A stretch of 64,000 nucleotides of DNA from Psococerastis gibbosa. Its lineage: Eukaryota; Arthropoda; Insecta; Psocodea; Psocidae. The notes beneath the pieces are model-generated. The model had not been told where the DNA came from. It ran no database searches and was given only the letters and a program-made list of their open reading frames with translations. This document shows, piece by piece, positions 1 through 9,761 of the stretch; within the stretch, counting starts at the first letter, position 1; each line of letters opens with the position of its first letter. The stretch spans positions 21,809,371-21,873,370 of the forward strand of contig OZ020487.1 of the NCBI GenBank assembly GCA_963971405.1, in the 5' to 3' direction. The translations under genes and the position numbers were made by a program.

Positions 1-164
1 GTATCCTTGGTCACAGTCCATTGAAGATGGGCATTGTTCACATGGATGTCCCCATGCTTTTCCAACAGTCGCGCAGCATAAATTTTTTGTGCACACAATG
101 CCTTCCAATTGGCCAAAGCACATGTCATTTTTGACTAAAGTATAACATGGTCCTGTTCGATAGT
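1..164 (-). CDS. Fibrillin exon 6 (partial): start of first hybrid/TB-type 8-cysteine domain
   Basis: Minus-strand exon with acceptor TTTTCAG before position 164. It enters in phase 1 (two bases complete Asp205) and runs open to the window edge, which falls exactly on a codon boundary at residue 259. Visible motifs are [32 protein letters not shown] and a trailing CPSSMDC. The CC pair and the GxAWGxPCE block are hallmarks of the fibrillin hybrid/TB fold, found in fibrillins and LTBPs. Placement straight after EGF3 fits the first hybrid domain of fibrillin, a region known in vertebrates for partner binding. The exon continues, or ends at a donor, outside the window. Confidence 0.93.
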
Positions 165-520
165 CTGAAAATAATGAAACGTTTTTGGTAAAGAATCATG
201 TTAAATAATTATAATTATTGACTTATAGATATTACTCTTATTATACCTTATGCACTTGCCCGAGGATACCGGACAAGGAAAAGAAGAAGTTATATAACGA
301 ATTAAACTGAGAGGTTGATTTTAGTGAACACCTAACCCCCCCCCCCCCCCCCCCCGCCCCAATTTAAATCGTACGTAGGTTATGCATATAACATTAAATT
401 CGTATTTAAACGATATTGAAAAATTAGCGAGTTAACTCACGGGCAAGAATCGACAGTGTTGGTATGGTGCTGATTAAAATTTTTAGATACCGGTACGTCA
501 ATTGAAGAAGTGCTAATGGG

Positions 521-915
521 TTAAGAGGACATGCTACGTAGAAAATGAGCACCTCAAAATTTTATTGTTTTTATTGACTTTTTATTTTTTATTTAATTAA
601 CAAAGCAAGTTATTAAAAATTTGGCTCATGGAAGTTGTAGAAGACTGCTTCATGCATCATGTAATAGGAAATATTAAATTTTTGGTACCTTAGTTCTTTC
701 ATAAATACCGGAACGGACTAAAATTATGCCTATTCTGGTAGAACTACAAAACTGAAAAGTGAAAATACCCGACTATATGATGCACGAAGTAGTCTTCTAC
801 AACTTCCATGAGCCAAATCTTAAATGACTTGCATTGTTAATTAAATAAAAAATAAAAAGTCCATAAAAACAAAAAAATTTGGGGTGCTCATTTTCTACGT
901 AGCATGTCCTCTTAA
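521..915. mobile_element. MITE with TTAA ends and ~140 bp inverted arms (copy 1)
   Basis: The element starts TTAAGAGGACATGCTACGTA and ends in the inverse, TACGTAGCATGTCCTCTTAA. The two arms are near-complementary over about 140 bp around a ~115 bp centre. TTAA at both borders fits the TTAA target of piggyBac- or Kolobok-type transposases, but no ORF is present, so it is non-autonomous. A second copy of the same family lies at 23537-23940, inside intron 2 of the same gene. Confidence 0.85.
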
Positions 916-950
916 TATATTGTAACATTATATGGTATATAACACTGACA

Positions 951-2978
951 TAGTCCGGTCAATTTAGACATTCGAAGTTACATAAAGTCACAACAAGCTG
1001 AATTTCTGTGAAGTTGTTCAAAACATAATTACAAACAATGTCTAGAAGTTCCCCATCATTCCCCTGTAAGGAAAAAATTTAATTCAAGGTCAAAGGTCAA
1101 AAAATGAGTTTTTCGCGATTTTCAGCAAAACGGTAAGTTTTATCATAAAAGTACCTCAGACCAAAATTGTAGATCATAAAATTATCTATAAAAAATGTAT
1201 TCATACTTTTTTTCTTACGAGCCACCGTTTCTGAGATATAACGATTCTAAAAGTTATAAAAGTTGTTATCGTCATAATATGCACACGTTTCCACGCCACC
1301 TATGAGGCAGTGTACTTAGCGCGTTTTTGTTAACGTGGTTTCCCCAGTAGGCCTACTCCACGGGTCAGTTGTGATCCTGTTTAATGTAAAACTATTGCAA
1401 AATAACGGAAATTTTCAAAGATTGGGAAAGATAAAAGCGATGTAAATGAAAAAAAAGTGTTGAAGTTTATTCATCTTATTCGTAAGTTTTAAATTCTTGT
1501 TCTTCTTCTTGATCTTCTTCTTGTTCTTCTTCTCCTGCTTCTTCTTCATCTTCATTTTGGATGCAAGTAAATTGCGTCAATAGCGATGTATCCCATGATA
1601 CTTCGTCGGAGTCAAACGAATCTTCCATTGTTTGTGATTCAATATTAGAGCACGACCGGCCTTGACAATTTGTGCATGCCAAAGAACAAGACAGTCCGAC
1701 TTTTTTGCAACCACATTTAGCACTGCATCCCTTTTTGCAGTTGCAAAAAATAATGTTTAGCAGTTTATTCGGCGCAGGTGGAAGTAAAGTTTGAACTGGC
1801 CCTAATATATTGTTGACCAACTTCCAACCCCAGTCTGTAGGGTCTAGCTGATAACCAAGCCACACTTGAACTTGGTAATATACTCGAAAAAGATGTTGGT
1901 GAGCAGCAACTGAAGTTGGAGGAAGACAAGCTAATTGAACTTGTTTTTTATTTTTAGTATTTTTAACGAAACATGCATATCGATGTTTATCTAAACAGGT
2001 AGTTTTTTTAGGAACTCCGTACATAGAAAGAAGAAAGCGGATGCCGTTGGTAATAACTTCTTGTTGAGTTGAATCACTTTTTTTAAAAACTTCAGCACAT
2101 TGAATTAAATCTTGTTTTTCAAACATTTTGAAAACTGATGTTTTACCCTTCCTGTAAAATGCAGATGTCGTATCACAGCCAGTTATTGCGTGTAAAAATA
2201 GTACATGATCGTTACACTTTACAAAAGTAAATAAACTTTTTGATGAATATATATATGATTGATGCTGAGCTTTTCCTGGTTTTAAGAAAAAAATAGTTTT
2301 TTCAGTTGGCGTTCGAGCAGTGAGTAATACAAGTAAGTCAACATCTTCACCAACAACAATAGTTGTATTTGTCAAATTGAATTGCTCTATTGCTGTTTCA
2401 ATAATCAATACATCAGCATCATTATTAGCTTGTTTTACCAATATATTTTCAGCCGTAAACTTTTCTTTCAACATTGAAATGAACCGAGACTTGTTGTGGG
2501 TATTAGTAAGAAATTTCTGTTGACTGGTTGGGGCTGTCATAAGTTCATCAAATAAAATATTTAAACATTAAATATATATATATATATATAATTTTACAAC
2601 TCTAGATGTATATACGTGGCGTACTCATGTACTCATGCATATTATGACGATAACAACTTTTATAACTTTTAGAATCGTTATATCTCAGAAACGGTGGCTC
2701 GTAAGAAAAAAAGTATGAATACATTTTTTATAGATAATTTTATGATCTACAATTTTTGTCTGAGGTACTTTTATGATAAAACTTACCGTTTTGCTGAAAA
2801 TCGCGAAAAACTCATTTTTTGACCTTTGACCTTGAATTAAATTTTTTCCTTATAGGGGAATGATGGGGAACTTTCAGACATTGTTTATAATTATGTTTTG
2901 AACAACTTCACAAAAATTCAGCTTGTTGGGACTTTATGTAACTTCACTCTCATTTTTTGGTCTAAATTGACCGGACTA
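951..2978 (-). mobile_element. DNA transposon-like element with ~335 bp terminal inverted repeats and one ORF
   Basis: The left arm (951 to about 1283) begins TAGTCCGGTCAATTTAGAC. The right arm (about 2636-2978) is its inverse and ends GTCTAAATTGACCGGACTA. Arms match closely except for a ~14 bp block present only on the right. Both borders are flanked by ACA (948-950 and 2979-2981), possibly a 3-bp target duplication, though so short a match could be chance. The single ORF (1476-2540, minus) fills the inner part. No DDE transposase is visible, so either the ORF product is an unusual mobilising protein or the copy is internally deleted. It lies in fibrillin intron 5 in the sense orientation of that gene. 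Confidence 0.8.
1476..2540 (-). CDS. 354-aa transposon protein with PIN/FEN-like acidic motifs and C-terminal CXC cysteine cluster
   Basis: An intact ORF from ATG at 2540 to the stop at 1476. Residues 40-43 (NDAD), 64-68 (GEDVD) followed by a hydrophobic strand, and 121-123 (GCD, in AITGCDTTSAF) look like the spaced acidic residues of PIN/FEN-type metal-dependent nucleases. Residues 266-298 hold a dense CxC...CxC cluster resembling a tesmin/TSO1 CXC zinc-binding motif. The last ~45 residues are acidic, rich in Glu. From memory, proteins of this kind recur in arthropod and other animal genomes as uncharacterised multi-copy genes. The start falls in mid-domain for the longer relatives I recall, so the N-terminal part may be missing or lie in an unseen exon. 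The mobile context (inside inverted repeats) is seen directly; a nuclease role is inference. Confidence 0.72.
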   Translation of the reverse strand: MTAPTSQQKFLTNTHNKSRFISMLKEKFTAENILVKQANNDADVLIIETAIEQFNLTNTTIVVGEDVDLLVLLTARTPTEKTIFFLKPGKAQHQSYIYSSKSLFTFVKCNDHVLFLHAITGCDTTSAFYRKGKTSVFKMFEKQDLIQCAEVFKKSDSTQQEVITNGIRFLLSMYGVPKKTTCLDKHRYACFVKNTKNKKQVQLACLPPTSVAAHQHLFRVYYQVQVWLGYQLDPTDWGWKLVNNILGPVQTLLPPAPNKLLNIIFCNCKKGCSAKCGCKKVGLSCSLACTNCQGRSCSNIESQTMEDSFDSDEVSWDTSLLTQFTCIQNEDEEEAGEEEQEEDQEEEQEFKTYE

Positions 2979-3133
2979 ACAGTAAACTAACTTAGGTTGA
3001 AGGTTGATGAAGAGGCAACGGAAGGTTACAACCGAAATTAGAGAGTATAGAAAAATCCTCTAATTTCTGTACTTACGGCTTGTTTTCTCTCTAATCCGAG
3101 GTTCTGTACCTATGAAAGTATAATAACGCTTAC

Positions 3134-3229
3134 CTGCTTCACATCGCTTGCCAGTATATCCGTAGACACATGCACACCGGTCTGGTCCAATGCACCGCCC
3201 ACCATTCAGACAAGGCTCCCTGCAGATAA
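3134..3229 (-). CDS. Fibrillin exon 5: EGF-like domain 3
   Basis: A 96-bp phase 1-1 exon with acceptor TTGTAG and donor GTAAGC. Residues 174-204 read [12 protein letters not shown], then [17 protein letters not shown]: a complete six-cysteine EGF module. It lacks the D-x-D/N-E calcium-binding signature, as expected for the non-calcium EGF3 that precedes the first hybrid domain in fibrillins. A symmetrical single-module phase-1 exon is typical of shuffled EGF domains. Confidence 0.93.
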
Positions 3230-3740
3230 CTACAATGGAATGAATAATTAATTAGTTATTGCACATTTATGACTCGATCAACTAGGAAAGCGTGTGACAT
3301 GCCTTTACATCTACTCGAAAATTGGAATCATGGTGTATTTTAGCGGCTAGTCTGGCGTGAAAAAATTCAGAAATTAAATGTGGATATTTCATGACGTATT
3401 ATACGTCAAAATTTGATCAGTTGCATAATCATGAAACTGCAGGAAATGTATACAAATGGGAAATTATGATGGACAATGGCATGTTTCCCTGCCAACGCTG
3501 TGCACACTACCAAGTTTGCCGCAGTTTGAAACACGCTCTGTTGGCCGTTGGCATAGTCGTTGACATAGATTTTGACAAAACGTTTCATGGAGTAAGCTTT
3601 CAGACAAACCATTGCCCTTCAGCCCGGATTCTTCATGATCCTTCAAAAATGCCACAAGATAGGAAGAGGTGCAGGTTCTTGTAGCACACCTTTTCCTTTG
3701 TGAAAAGTTAGGTTACATTAAAATATTTTTTATAACTCAC
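3230..3740 (-). other. Fibrillin intron 4
   Basis: A 511-bp intron from donor GTGAGT (3740) to acceptor TAG (3230). A 97-codon plus-strand frame lies inside (3391-3684), but it shows no recognisable domain and is antisense to the intron. I see no repeat copy here. Confidence 0.75.
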
Positions 3741-3929
3741 AATCTGCGCAAAAGGATCCAGTGTATCCAGGTTTGCAAATGCATTTTCCATTGTTACATG
3801 TTCCTCCATTGATACAGGACGGTCTACAATACTGCTGATTGGAACTATTGGGCGAAACCGCACTGTTGTCCGGTCGCGGATACCGGGAATACTGATAAGT
3901 GCTATTTGAATCAGTCACTCCTTCTCTAC
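3741..3929 (-). CDS. Fibrillin exon 4: Ser/Asn/Tyr-rich linker plus EGF-like domain 2
   Basis: A 189-bp phase 1-1 exon, acceptor CTTAG, donor GTGAGT. Residues 111-172 begin with a ~30-residue polar segment (contains TDSNSTYQYSRYPRPDN and SPNSS) with two N-glycosylation sequons, NST and NSS. The EGF module follows: YCRPSCINGGTC, then NNGKCICKPGYTGSFC. In vertebrate fibrillins EGF1 and EGF2 are joined by a much shorter link, so the polar insert is a lineage feature of this protein. Confidence 0.93.
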
Positions 3930-5058
3930 CTAAGTAAAGATAAAAAATCAAGGGTAATCGGTGTTTTGCTGTGCTACAAAATAAAATAAGGGGCAGATTT
4001 CAAAATATTTTGTTGACGAGGAATGGTCGTGTGTTTTGACGAAATTGTCGTTCCATTGCCGCAAAAAATATGAAGGTGGCCAGATGAAAAATTCAAAAGA
4101 ATTTAAGTTTTAAGTAAAAAAAAAACAGTATATTTTCTCGCCTAATTAACAACCATTCTAGAAAATCAGTTTAATGGGTGGCACCATGACCACTACTGTC
4201 ATGTCTAGTTGGGAGTTAGCTTTTCTTCTACTACTTTTGTATTTTTGTAACAAAATAGAATAGGCCTACACGATTTTAGTTTAAATTAGAATTGTAATTT
4301 TGATTAACGCTATAATGCACTTCATTGGGTGTTTAAAAATTAATGATTTTTAAGCAGACGAGAAAATCTAAATTTATTTGATAGGCTTGTATTTTTTATG
4401 AATTTTTCATGTGACCACTATCAAAAAATTGTGACTGTGGAACGTGAAATTAATTATTTTCGTCAAATATCCATTGCTATTTCTTATTATTTTTTTTAAT
4501 GTTATGTTCTCTCCCTTAATACAAGTTTTTATATCTTATTTTCGGGCTTTGTTAAACATTTAGCCACGAACTGAACGAGGTTAACTATTATATTTATATA
4601 CATCAAACTTGCAATAATTGTTGATAAATTCATCAGGGATAGTGAATATAGAGACATCACTCGGGAATTTCATGCTTGAGAATGGAGCTGGAATTAGTTT
4701 ATTGAACAGATCATAAAAATATGTTCGAAGCTGCCTTATTCCTTGTTGCAGTGTGTGAAAGCAGGGCTATTGTCTCTTTTTAACATGTATAATAGCAGTT
4801 TCTTGCAATCCTCAACATAACTTTACTTTCATTGTAGGTAATATTAAAACTAATCACTCCTCTCAACTACAATCTGTTATATAATATCCTTAGGCTGGGG
4901 TTTTGTCGATGGGTGGATTAATGAAATAAAAATGAAATGAAAGCTCCTTAACCTCAGATGCATGGTCGCGTCGACCCTAGTTAGAACAGCATTGTTTAAT
5001 TTCTATCAAAAATAGTAATAATTACTATAGATCCTGTTACGTAATAATCGAAATTTAC
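3930..5058 (-). other. Fibrillin intron 3
   Basis: A 1.13-kb intron between donor GTAAAT (5058) and acceptor TAG (3930). AT-rich. I see no ORF, no clear repeat copy and no conserved motif within it. Confidence 0.75.
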
Positions 5059-5160
5059 CTGGCTCTGCTTGCCGGCAGAACAAGGCTAGGCTGCCGCCAT
5101 CACACTGGCAAATGTTGGGACGAATACAGCGCCCTCCTCCGCACGATCGGGCGCACACAG
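5059..5160 (-). CDS. Fibrillin exon 3: EGF-like domain 1
   Basis: A 102-bp phase 1-1 exon, acceptor TATCTAG, donor GTAAAT. With the split codon before it, the string is PVCARSCGGGRCIRPNICQC, then DGGSLALFC. This aligns by eye with the first EGF-like module of vertebrate fibrillins, whose Cys pattern and RPNxCxC motif it shares. Exons 2 and 3 together make the FUN/EGF1 region used in family members for N-terminal assembly. Confidence 0.93.
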
Positions 5161-5873
5161 CTAGATAAACAATAAAATAATATTTAGGGCGGTTCCCATC
5201 ATAGCTTGAAAAGTATCGGTAAGGAATACTGCGCGGCACCGCCATGCTTGGAAGGTGGCGGGGCCGTTTCGACTTTCTCCTATTAATCTTCAGGCGATGG
5301 TTATAATTTTAAGTGAAGACTGCTAGAATAAAATCGTGAAATGTTGGCGATTTAATGATCTGGTCTAATTAAGTAGCCCACATCATGAAATGCGACCGTT
5401 TCATGAAATTCTCGAGCAATTTGAGAAGTGAGCAAATCTACGGTATGGCCACGACATATACAGTATATTATATATGAGAGACTAATCGTTGATATCATAG
5501 GATTATATAACATGATGTTATGGAAATTATAAACCTTTTTAAATTATTGATTTATTATATTGTTTTACTATAGTATTGTAAATTGTATTCTATTCTAGTT
5601 TATATCATGTTACATCATTTATCATGAATCATGGAGATTATCTTACCACGACTTAAAAGATGAACGTCATAGTGATACTGTTAGACTGTTGGAATAGAAA
5701 CGTGTGTGTTCCAATACAATGAATAAATTCATAAGATCGAATTCACATATTCAGTGTTTCGTTCGATTCAATTTCTAATAACTATTGCAATTTCAGTAAT
5801 ATAAAATATAAAGTGGTACAACAAGTTTCCATGGCTAAAATAGTTTAAAAAAATAAGATGTGAAATTACTTAC
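5161..5873 (-). other. Fibrillin intron between exons 2 and 3, with a MITE fragment near its 3' end
   Basis: A 713-bp intron, donor GTAAGT (5873), acceptor TAG (5161). A fragment of a foldback MITE family (5185-5262) lies only ~24 bases upstream of the acceptor. The rest is AT-rich with no recognisable signal. Confidence 0.75.
5185..5262. mobile_element. MITE fragment, GGTCCCAYYATnGCTTGAAAAGT family
   Basis: It carries GGTTCCCATCATAGCTTGAA, then AAAGTATCGGTAAGGAATA and a GCGCGGCACCGCCATGC centre. Related copies are at 44466-44626, 52473-52564 and 54333-54439; in those the end motif appears at both ends in inverse orientation. This copy keeps one end and part of the centre. Confidence 0.6.
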
Positions 5874-5959
5874 GAACTACACACAGGCCGGTCGACGGCT
5901 TGAGCTCCCAGCCGGGGCAGCATTGAGGATGACTATGTCGGGATCGGCACACGTTAGGT
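5874..5959 (-). CDS. Fibrillin exon 2: FUN (fibrillin unique N-terminal) unit
   Basis: An 86-bp exon entering in phase 2 and leaving in phase 1, with a strong acceptor (T-run, CGCAG) and donor GTAAGT. Residues 47-76 read GPNVCRSRHSHPQCCPGW, then ELKPSTGLCVVP. The PNVC, CCPGW and C-V-P pattern is the fibrillin FUN domain, which needs its processed N-terminus for head-to-tail assembly with the C-terminal half. The split Gly codon (GG from exon 1, A here) recreates the family string GPNVC exactly, which is what links this exon to exon 1 across 42 kb. Confidence 0.93.
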
Positions 5960-6303
5960 CTGCGAAAAAAAAACCAAGTTGGCTCACAATTTTGTTTCAT
6001 AGAGGCAAATCTAGAGCTCTATAGAGGAGGGATGGGACATTCTCTCCAAAAATATATTTTTATTTTGTGGGGTTACCTGCCACGTCTCCTTCGACCAATC
6101 ATATAGCTTCGGCCAACAGACACGTCTTGTAGCCACGCTTTTTTGTGCCTGGCGGTGCCTGCCTCCTCCACTTTTGAGGTATTTTACATGTTATGTATAG
6201 CAGAATTTTTGTAATTCAAAAATGTCAGAATTAAAACAAGTTCCTTACTTTCGTTATACCTATTCATAATGAAAATAATGAAAAATGTTTTGTTTTTTCA
6301 TTG

Positions 6304-6375
6304 GCCCCCCAGAAAGAAGAAATGTCCCTCCATGCCCCCCCCCCCCCCGCCTTAAACTTTCTGTCGCCGCCACTG
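6304..6375. mobile_element. Short hAT-like MITE remnant
   Basis: The right end reads CTTTCTGTCGCCGCCACTG, inverse of CAGTGGCGGCGACAGAAAG. The left end keeps only a degraded CAGAAAG after a C-run. Flanks TTCATTGG and CTAATTGG agree at 6 of 8 positions, consistent with an old 8-bp target duplication. Confidence 0.45.
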
Positions 6376-6651
6376 CTAATTGGTCAAGTAAATACAAACG
6401 GGGGTGGGGGAGAGTGAACAGCATGCAAACAAAAAGAATGTTAATCACAGATTGATGGTGATTTGCCGGAACATTTAGTTTACTCGGATGCGCCACAAAG
6501 AAGGTTGTGGTTTGCTGCTCACGCGCAAGAAGGTACAAAATACAAGTGAACGTTGGATCGTTTTGGACTCTTATTTTCAAAATTCCGACGAATTTAGCCT
6601 TTCATCCCATTGTAAAGTGGCGTATTTTAAGGTTTATAGGTTAAACATCGG

Positions 6652-7248
6652 CTACCTAATTAAACCACTGAAGCAGGCAAGATTAAGATTATTATCATAG
6701 AACGTGTACGAGAACATAATACCCTTAATATAGTATTTACCGTGTATTGTAGAATGCAGACGGCTAAGATAGACAAGTGTGTGTGCTGTAATAGAAATAC
6801 TCAGAAAACTAAACATAAATTTGATTGCATTGTATATTTGTATTGTACTAAATGTAGGGCTGAACAGAACAACCACATTAACTGATAACAATGCTTTCAA
6901 TGAAATAAAAATTTGCCACTTGTAGGCTATAACATAAACTACTTGAGTTGGTTTTGTCTTGGACGCATGGGCATGCCTATACATTATGGCATGAACATCG
7001 TGACGACACAAAAGAGAAATATAACAAACGTTTAGTTGCACATAAAGCGGAGTGAAGAAGCCAACAATGAACGGGTAATACGTGTACAGATGTTCTCGAC
7101 AACGTGTGCCTAATTCACGAATCATGTGTTTTTTTAACGATTGAAAAGAGATTGATGAACTAGGAGTCAATGCATTATGTGGACTCTCGCATGGAAATAT
7201 GTCGGGATGCAAATTAATTCGCAGTCTGCATAATTGATGGCAACGCAT
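6652..7248 (-). CDS. Unassigned 198-codon ORF with hydrophobic segments
   Basis: One of the longest open frames in the window outside the transposon ORF. The translation is rich in Ile, Phe, Ser and Tyr, with several hydrophobic stretches (PFIVGFFTPLYVQLNVCYISL; VNVVVLFSPTFST; FMFSFLSISITAHTLVYL) that could be membrane segments. I recognise no family motif. It lies in fibrillin intron 2 on the same strand, with no clear splice sites or promoter. It may be a chance frame in AT-rich DNA, or a relic of a multipass protein. Confidence 0.15.
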   Translation of the reverse strand: MRCHQLCRLRINLHPDIFPCESPHNALTPSSSISFQSLKKHMIRELGTRCREHLYTYYPFIVGFFTPLYVQLNVCYISLLCRHDVHAIMYRHAHASKTKPTQVVYVIAYKWQIFISLKALLSVNVVVLFSPTFSTIQIYNAIKFMFSFLSISITAHTLVYLSRLHSTIHGKYYIKGIMFSYTFYDNNLNLACFSGLIR

Positions 7249-8398
7249 GTAAGTGGTACCTTATACAGGGTCGTAGACAGAAGGGGAGCTAGGAGGGCGA
7301 AAGCGGCCCCCCCCCCGAAACGCGCGTAGGCCTAACGATTAGTAAAAACTTTACTGGGAAGTGAAGATACCGAAAATTGTAGCTAAAGTATTATCGGGAA
7401 AAAATAAATTTTGTATCGACATCCTAGATGAAACGCTTTCCGCATTAAATTTTAAATTTAACTTACAGCTAAATGCTGTAATATAATAAATGCTTGCTAA
7501 TAGTGGAGGTTGATGACTAGTGAGGGGACTTTGCTAGCGCGCTGCCGCCTCTCAAACTTCACATCCCCAGTCAGAAGCCCTAACTTTTGCAAACAAGTTT
7601 TTGGGATTTGGTTGTTACAGAAAGTATTGGAATAGCGTAAGGTATTTGGAAGCGTCTGTGATCAAAATATCGGAGAAGGAGACCCACATTACGGAGACTA
7701 TTTAGGCCCACTTAAGAGAATACCCCAGATGATGGTGACATTTGTATTTAATGAAACATTTCGAGCATTTTATTATGAAATTTATCAAAATATTAGAACC
7801 GGTCACATTCCTTAATCCGGATAATAACACCAGAAATTGAGGTGAACCAAATTAGCTGAGGCCGCACGCATGGAGTCAACTGAAAATCACAAAATGTTGT
7901 ACAATGAGTGGCTCTTGAGTGACACTGTTATCTGACTCTAATGGAACGGGCTCGATAACGCGCAACTCGCCCGACTTTACGAGCCAATCCGTCAGAAAAG
8001 ACCTGTGTAATTAATAGGCTAATGACAATGCTGGCCTCTATGATCGATGTGCTACTCTCGAACCCATAAGACTCGTCATATTATAATATTAACTGCTTCT
8101 GACCGAATGAAACCTTGGAAAGGTCGCCTGAATCATTGTTGATGACCATTCGAAGCGGTAGCTATTTGTTCAGTCCTCAATATCGTCGAAATGGCTCAAC
8201 ATACAGGGTGTCCTAGGTAATCCGTTAATTGGGAGGTAGTGGGGTTCATTTGGAATATTGATCAACCCATAGTGTGAGGGGCTTTTGACTGCCAGCTACA
8301 GAATGTGTCGTGAATTTGTTTTATCATTTTTATTTACGGTACGGTACGGCAATATATTATTGTGACGATAAAGTACATAACATGTGCATAATTTATTG

Positions 8399-8707
8399 CA
8401 GTGCCGGGTTTGGCCTTGTGGGGGTCCCTGCCCCGGAATTGTGTGGGGGCCCTTTCTGGAGCAGAAACGTCTTGCACCCTTACACGAATATTCCACTATC
8501 ATTTATAAAAAATAGAGACACAGGATGTGAAATAGAAAAGTATAGGGTAAGGTGATTTGTTATATTAATGTACGTTCCAATTTCCCGCCAAATATTTCGG
8601 CAAGTTCATTTACTTGCTTTAGTTTGTTGTTTCAATTTTTTAATCAATTGCGATTTTGTATTTTGTGGCTTTTTGTGGGGGGCCCTCCTGGCCCATAACC
8701 GGCACTG
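8399..8707. mobile_element. hAT-type MITE with perfect 8-bp target duplication
   Basis: Starts CAGTGCCGGGTTTGG and ends CCGGCACTG. Flanks ATTTATTG (8391-8398) and ATTTATTG (8708-8715) are identical, the 8-bp duplication expected of hAT insertion. No transposase. A homologous copy in opposite orientation is at 43621-43960. Confidence 0.85.
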
Positions 8708-9081
8708 ATTTATTGTGCATGTATGGAACACGTAGCAAATCCCATGCGGTTTCCCTACCAGCGGACCGCTAAGAAGCCGTATTCTGAATTTAGATCAGGA
8801 AAAAATATTATAGAAAGAATATGGGTCAAGAAAATTTTAACACATAATCGAATCACGTTTCTTCAGGCGCACACCCACTGAGGGAGAAATGGTTATTTCT
8901 TGGGACTTTTATTTTACGGTCCATTTAATTTACGACTCACATTAATCCAAAATATACTTAACTCGTTTTTGAAACTCAATACCGCCAGTCTTTTATGCAC
9001 ACACATTTGTCATATTCATCATCTGAGTATTCAGTATCGTGCCTACTACAATAAACTGTACATGGACAATTTTAAATTAAT

Positions 9082-9300
9082 AATAAATAAATAAATAAAT
9101 ATTGAATTTTTTGTTCTATTCTATTACTAAGCCAACCTAGCGGAGTTAGGGCTATAAAGCCCTCTTTTATGCCCAACCAGGAAGGACTGCTGTACATGCC
9201 CTCCTAAGCATGGCCAGAAAATGTAGCTAGTGTAGGACTCGAACCAACAACCTTTCGGGTGAAATTTGGTGTCTGTACCACTACTCTACATTACAGACAC
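9082..9300 (-). mobile_element. tRNA-derived SINE, family A (minus)
   Basis: Read on the minus strand it has a tRNA-like head with box-B-like GGTTCGAGTCCTACAC, a shared body (GCCATGCTTAGGAGGGCATG), the family 3' body (AGGGCTTTATAGCCCTAA, CTCCGCTAGGTTGGCTTAG) and an ATTT-repeat tail on the left. One of the most repeated families in the window. Confidence 0.8.
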
Positions 9301-9354
9301 CATTGTCCATTGCTAACTCAGTATTATAATTAAGCTGTTAGTGACACTACAAAC

Positions 9355-9465
9355 TCGTACCCAAACTTGGTTAAGTCACGCTTAAGTCTGTTACATAATA
9401 TCAATGGCAAGCGTATCTTAGCCTGTCAATTGTCGCTTGTGGTCGGTGTGGGTTGACATCAGGGA
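9355..9465 (-). repeat. Dispersed repeat family D fragment (minus)
   Basis: Shares GGTTAAGTCA(C/T)GC, AATGGCAAGCGTATCTTAG and GTTGACATC with the copies at 27010-27227 and 46858-47085, in opposite orientation. Identity as an older LINE tail or SINE is open. Confidence 0.5.
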
Positions 9466-9567
9466 CGTGTACCATGGAGCAAGCGCCAATATGCATACGG
9501 AGACAATACCTATCTATCATGTCCGAAAATATCAAAGAGGTCCAGGATTTATTTTCGGGGTTGACAG

Positions 9568-9761
9568 TCAGGACATGTAGAGTAGTGGTATTAACTCTTG
9601 ACTTTCCTCCAAAAAGTTGTTAGTTTGCGTTTGCTGCATTTTCTTCTTCGGAGGGCATATAAAACAGGCGGCCCCGGGCTTTCATAGTGGAGTGTAGGAG
9701 AGGAATTTATAACCCTACCTCGGCTAGTTTGGCTTACTAATAGAACAAAAGTCACTATTTA
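9568..9761 (+). mobile_element. tRNA-derived SINE, family A (plus, diverged)
   Basis: Head GGACATGTAGAGTAGTGGTA, body TTCGGAGGGCATATAAAACA, and end GGCTTACTAATAGAACAAAA. The B box is degraded, so this is an older copy. Confidence 0.75.

Larger units (their letters stand above)
165..3133 (-). other. Fibrillin intron 5, filled by two transposons
   Basis: The intron runs from donor GTAAGC (3133) to acceptor CAG (165). It holds a poly-C run near 336-355, a TTAA-flanked MITE (521-915) and a TIR element with its own ORF (951-2978), separated by only 35 bp. The remaining ~350 bases at the left end and ~150 at the right end show no coding signal or recognisable element. Confidence 0.8.

Noticed and set aside
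3391-3684. 97-codon plus-strand ORF with a CxxC motif
   Set aside because: Lies antisense inside a short fibrillin intron; no domain, no splice or promoter context.
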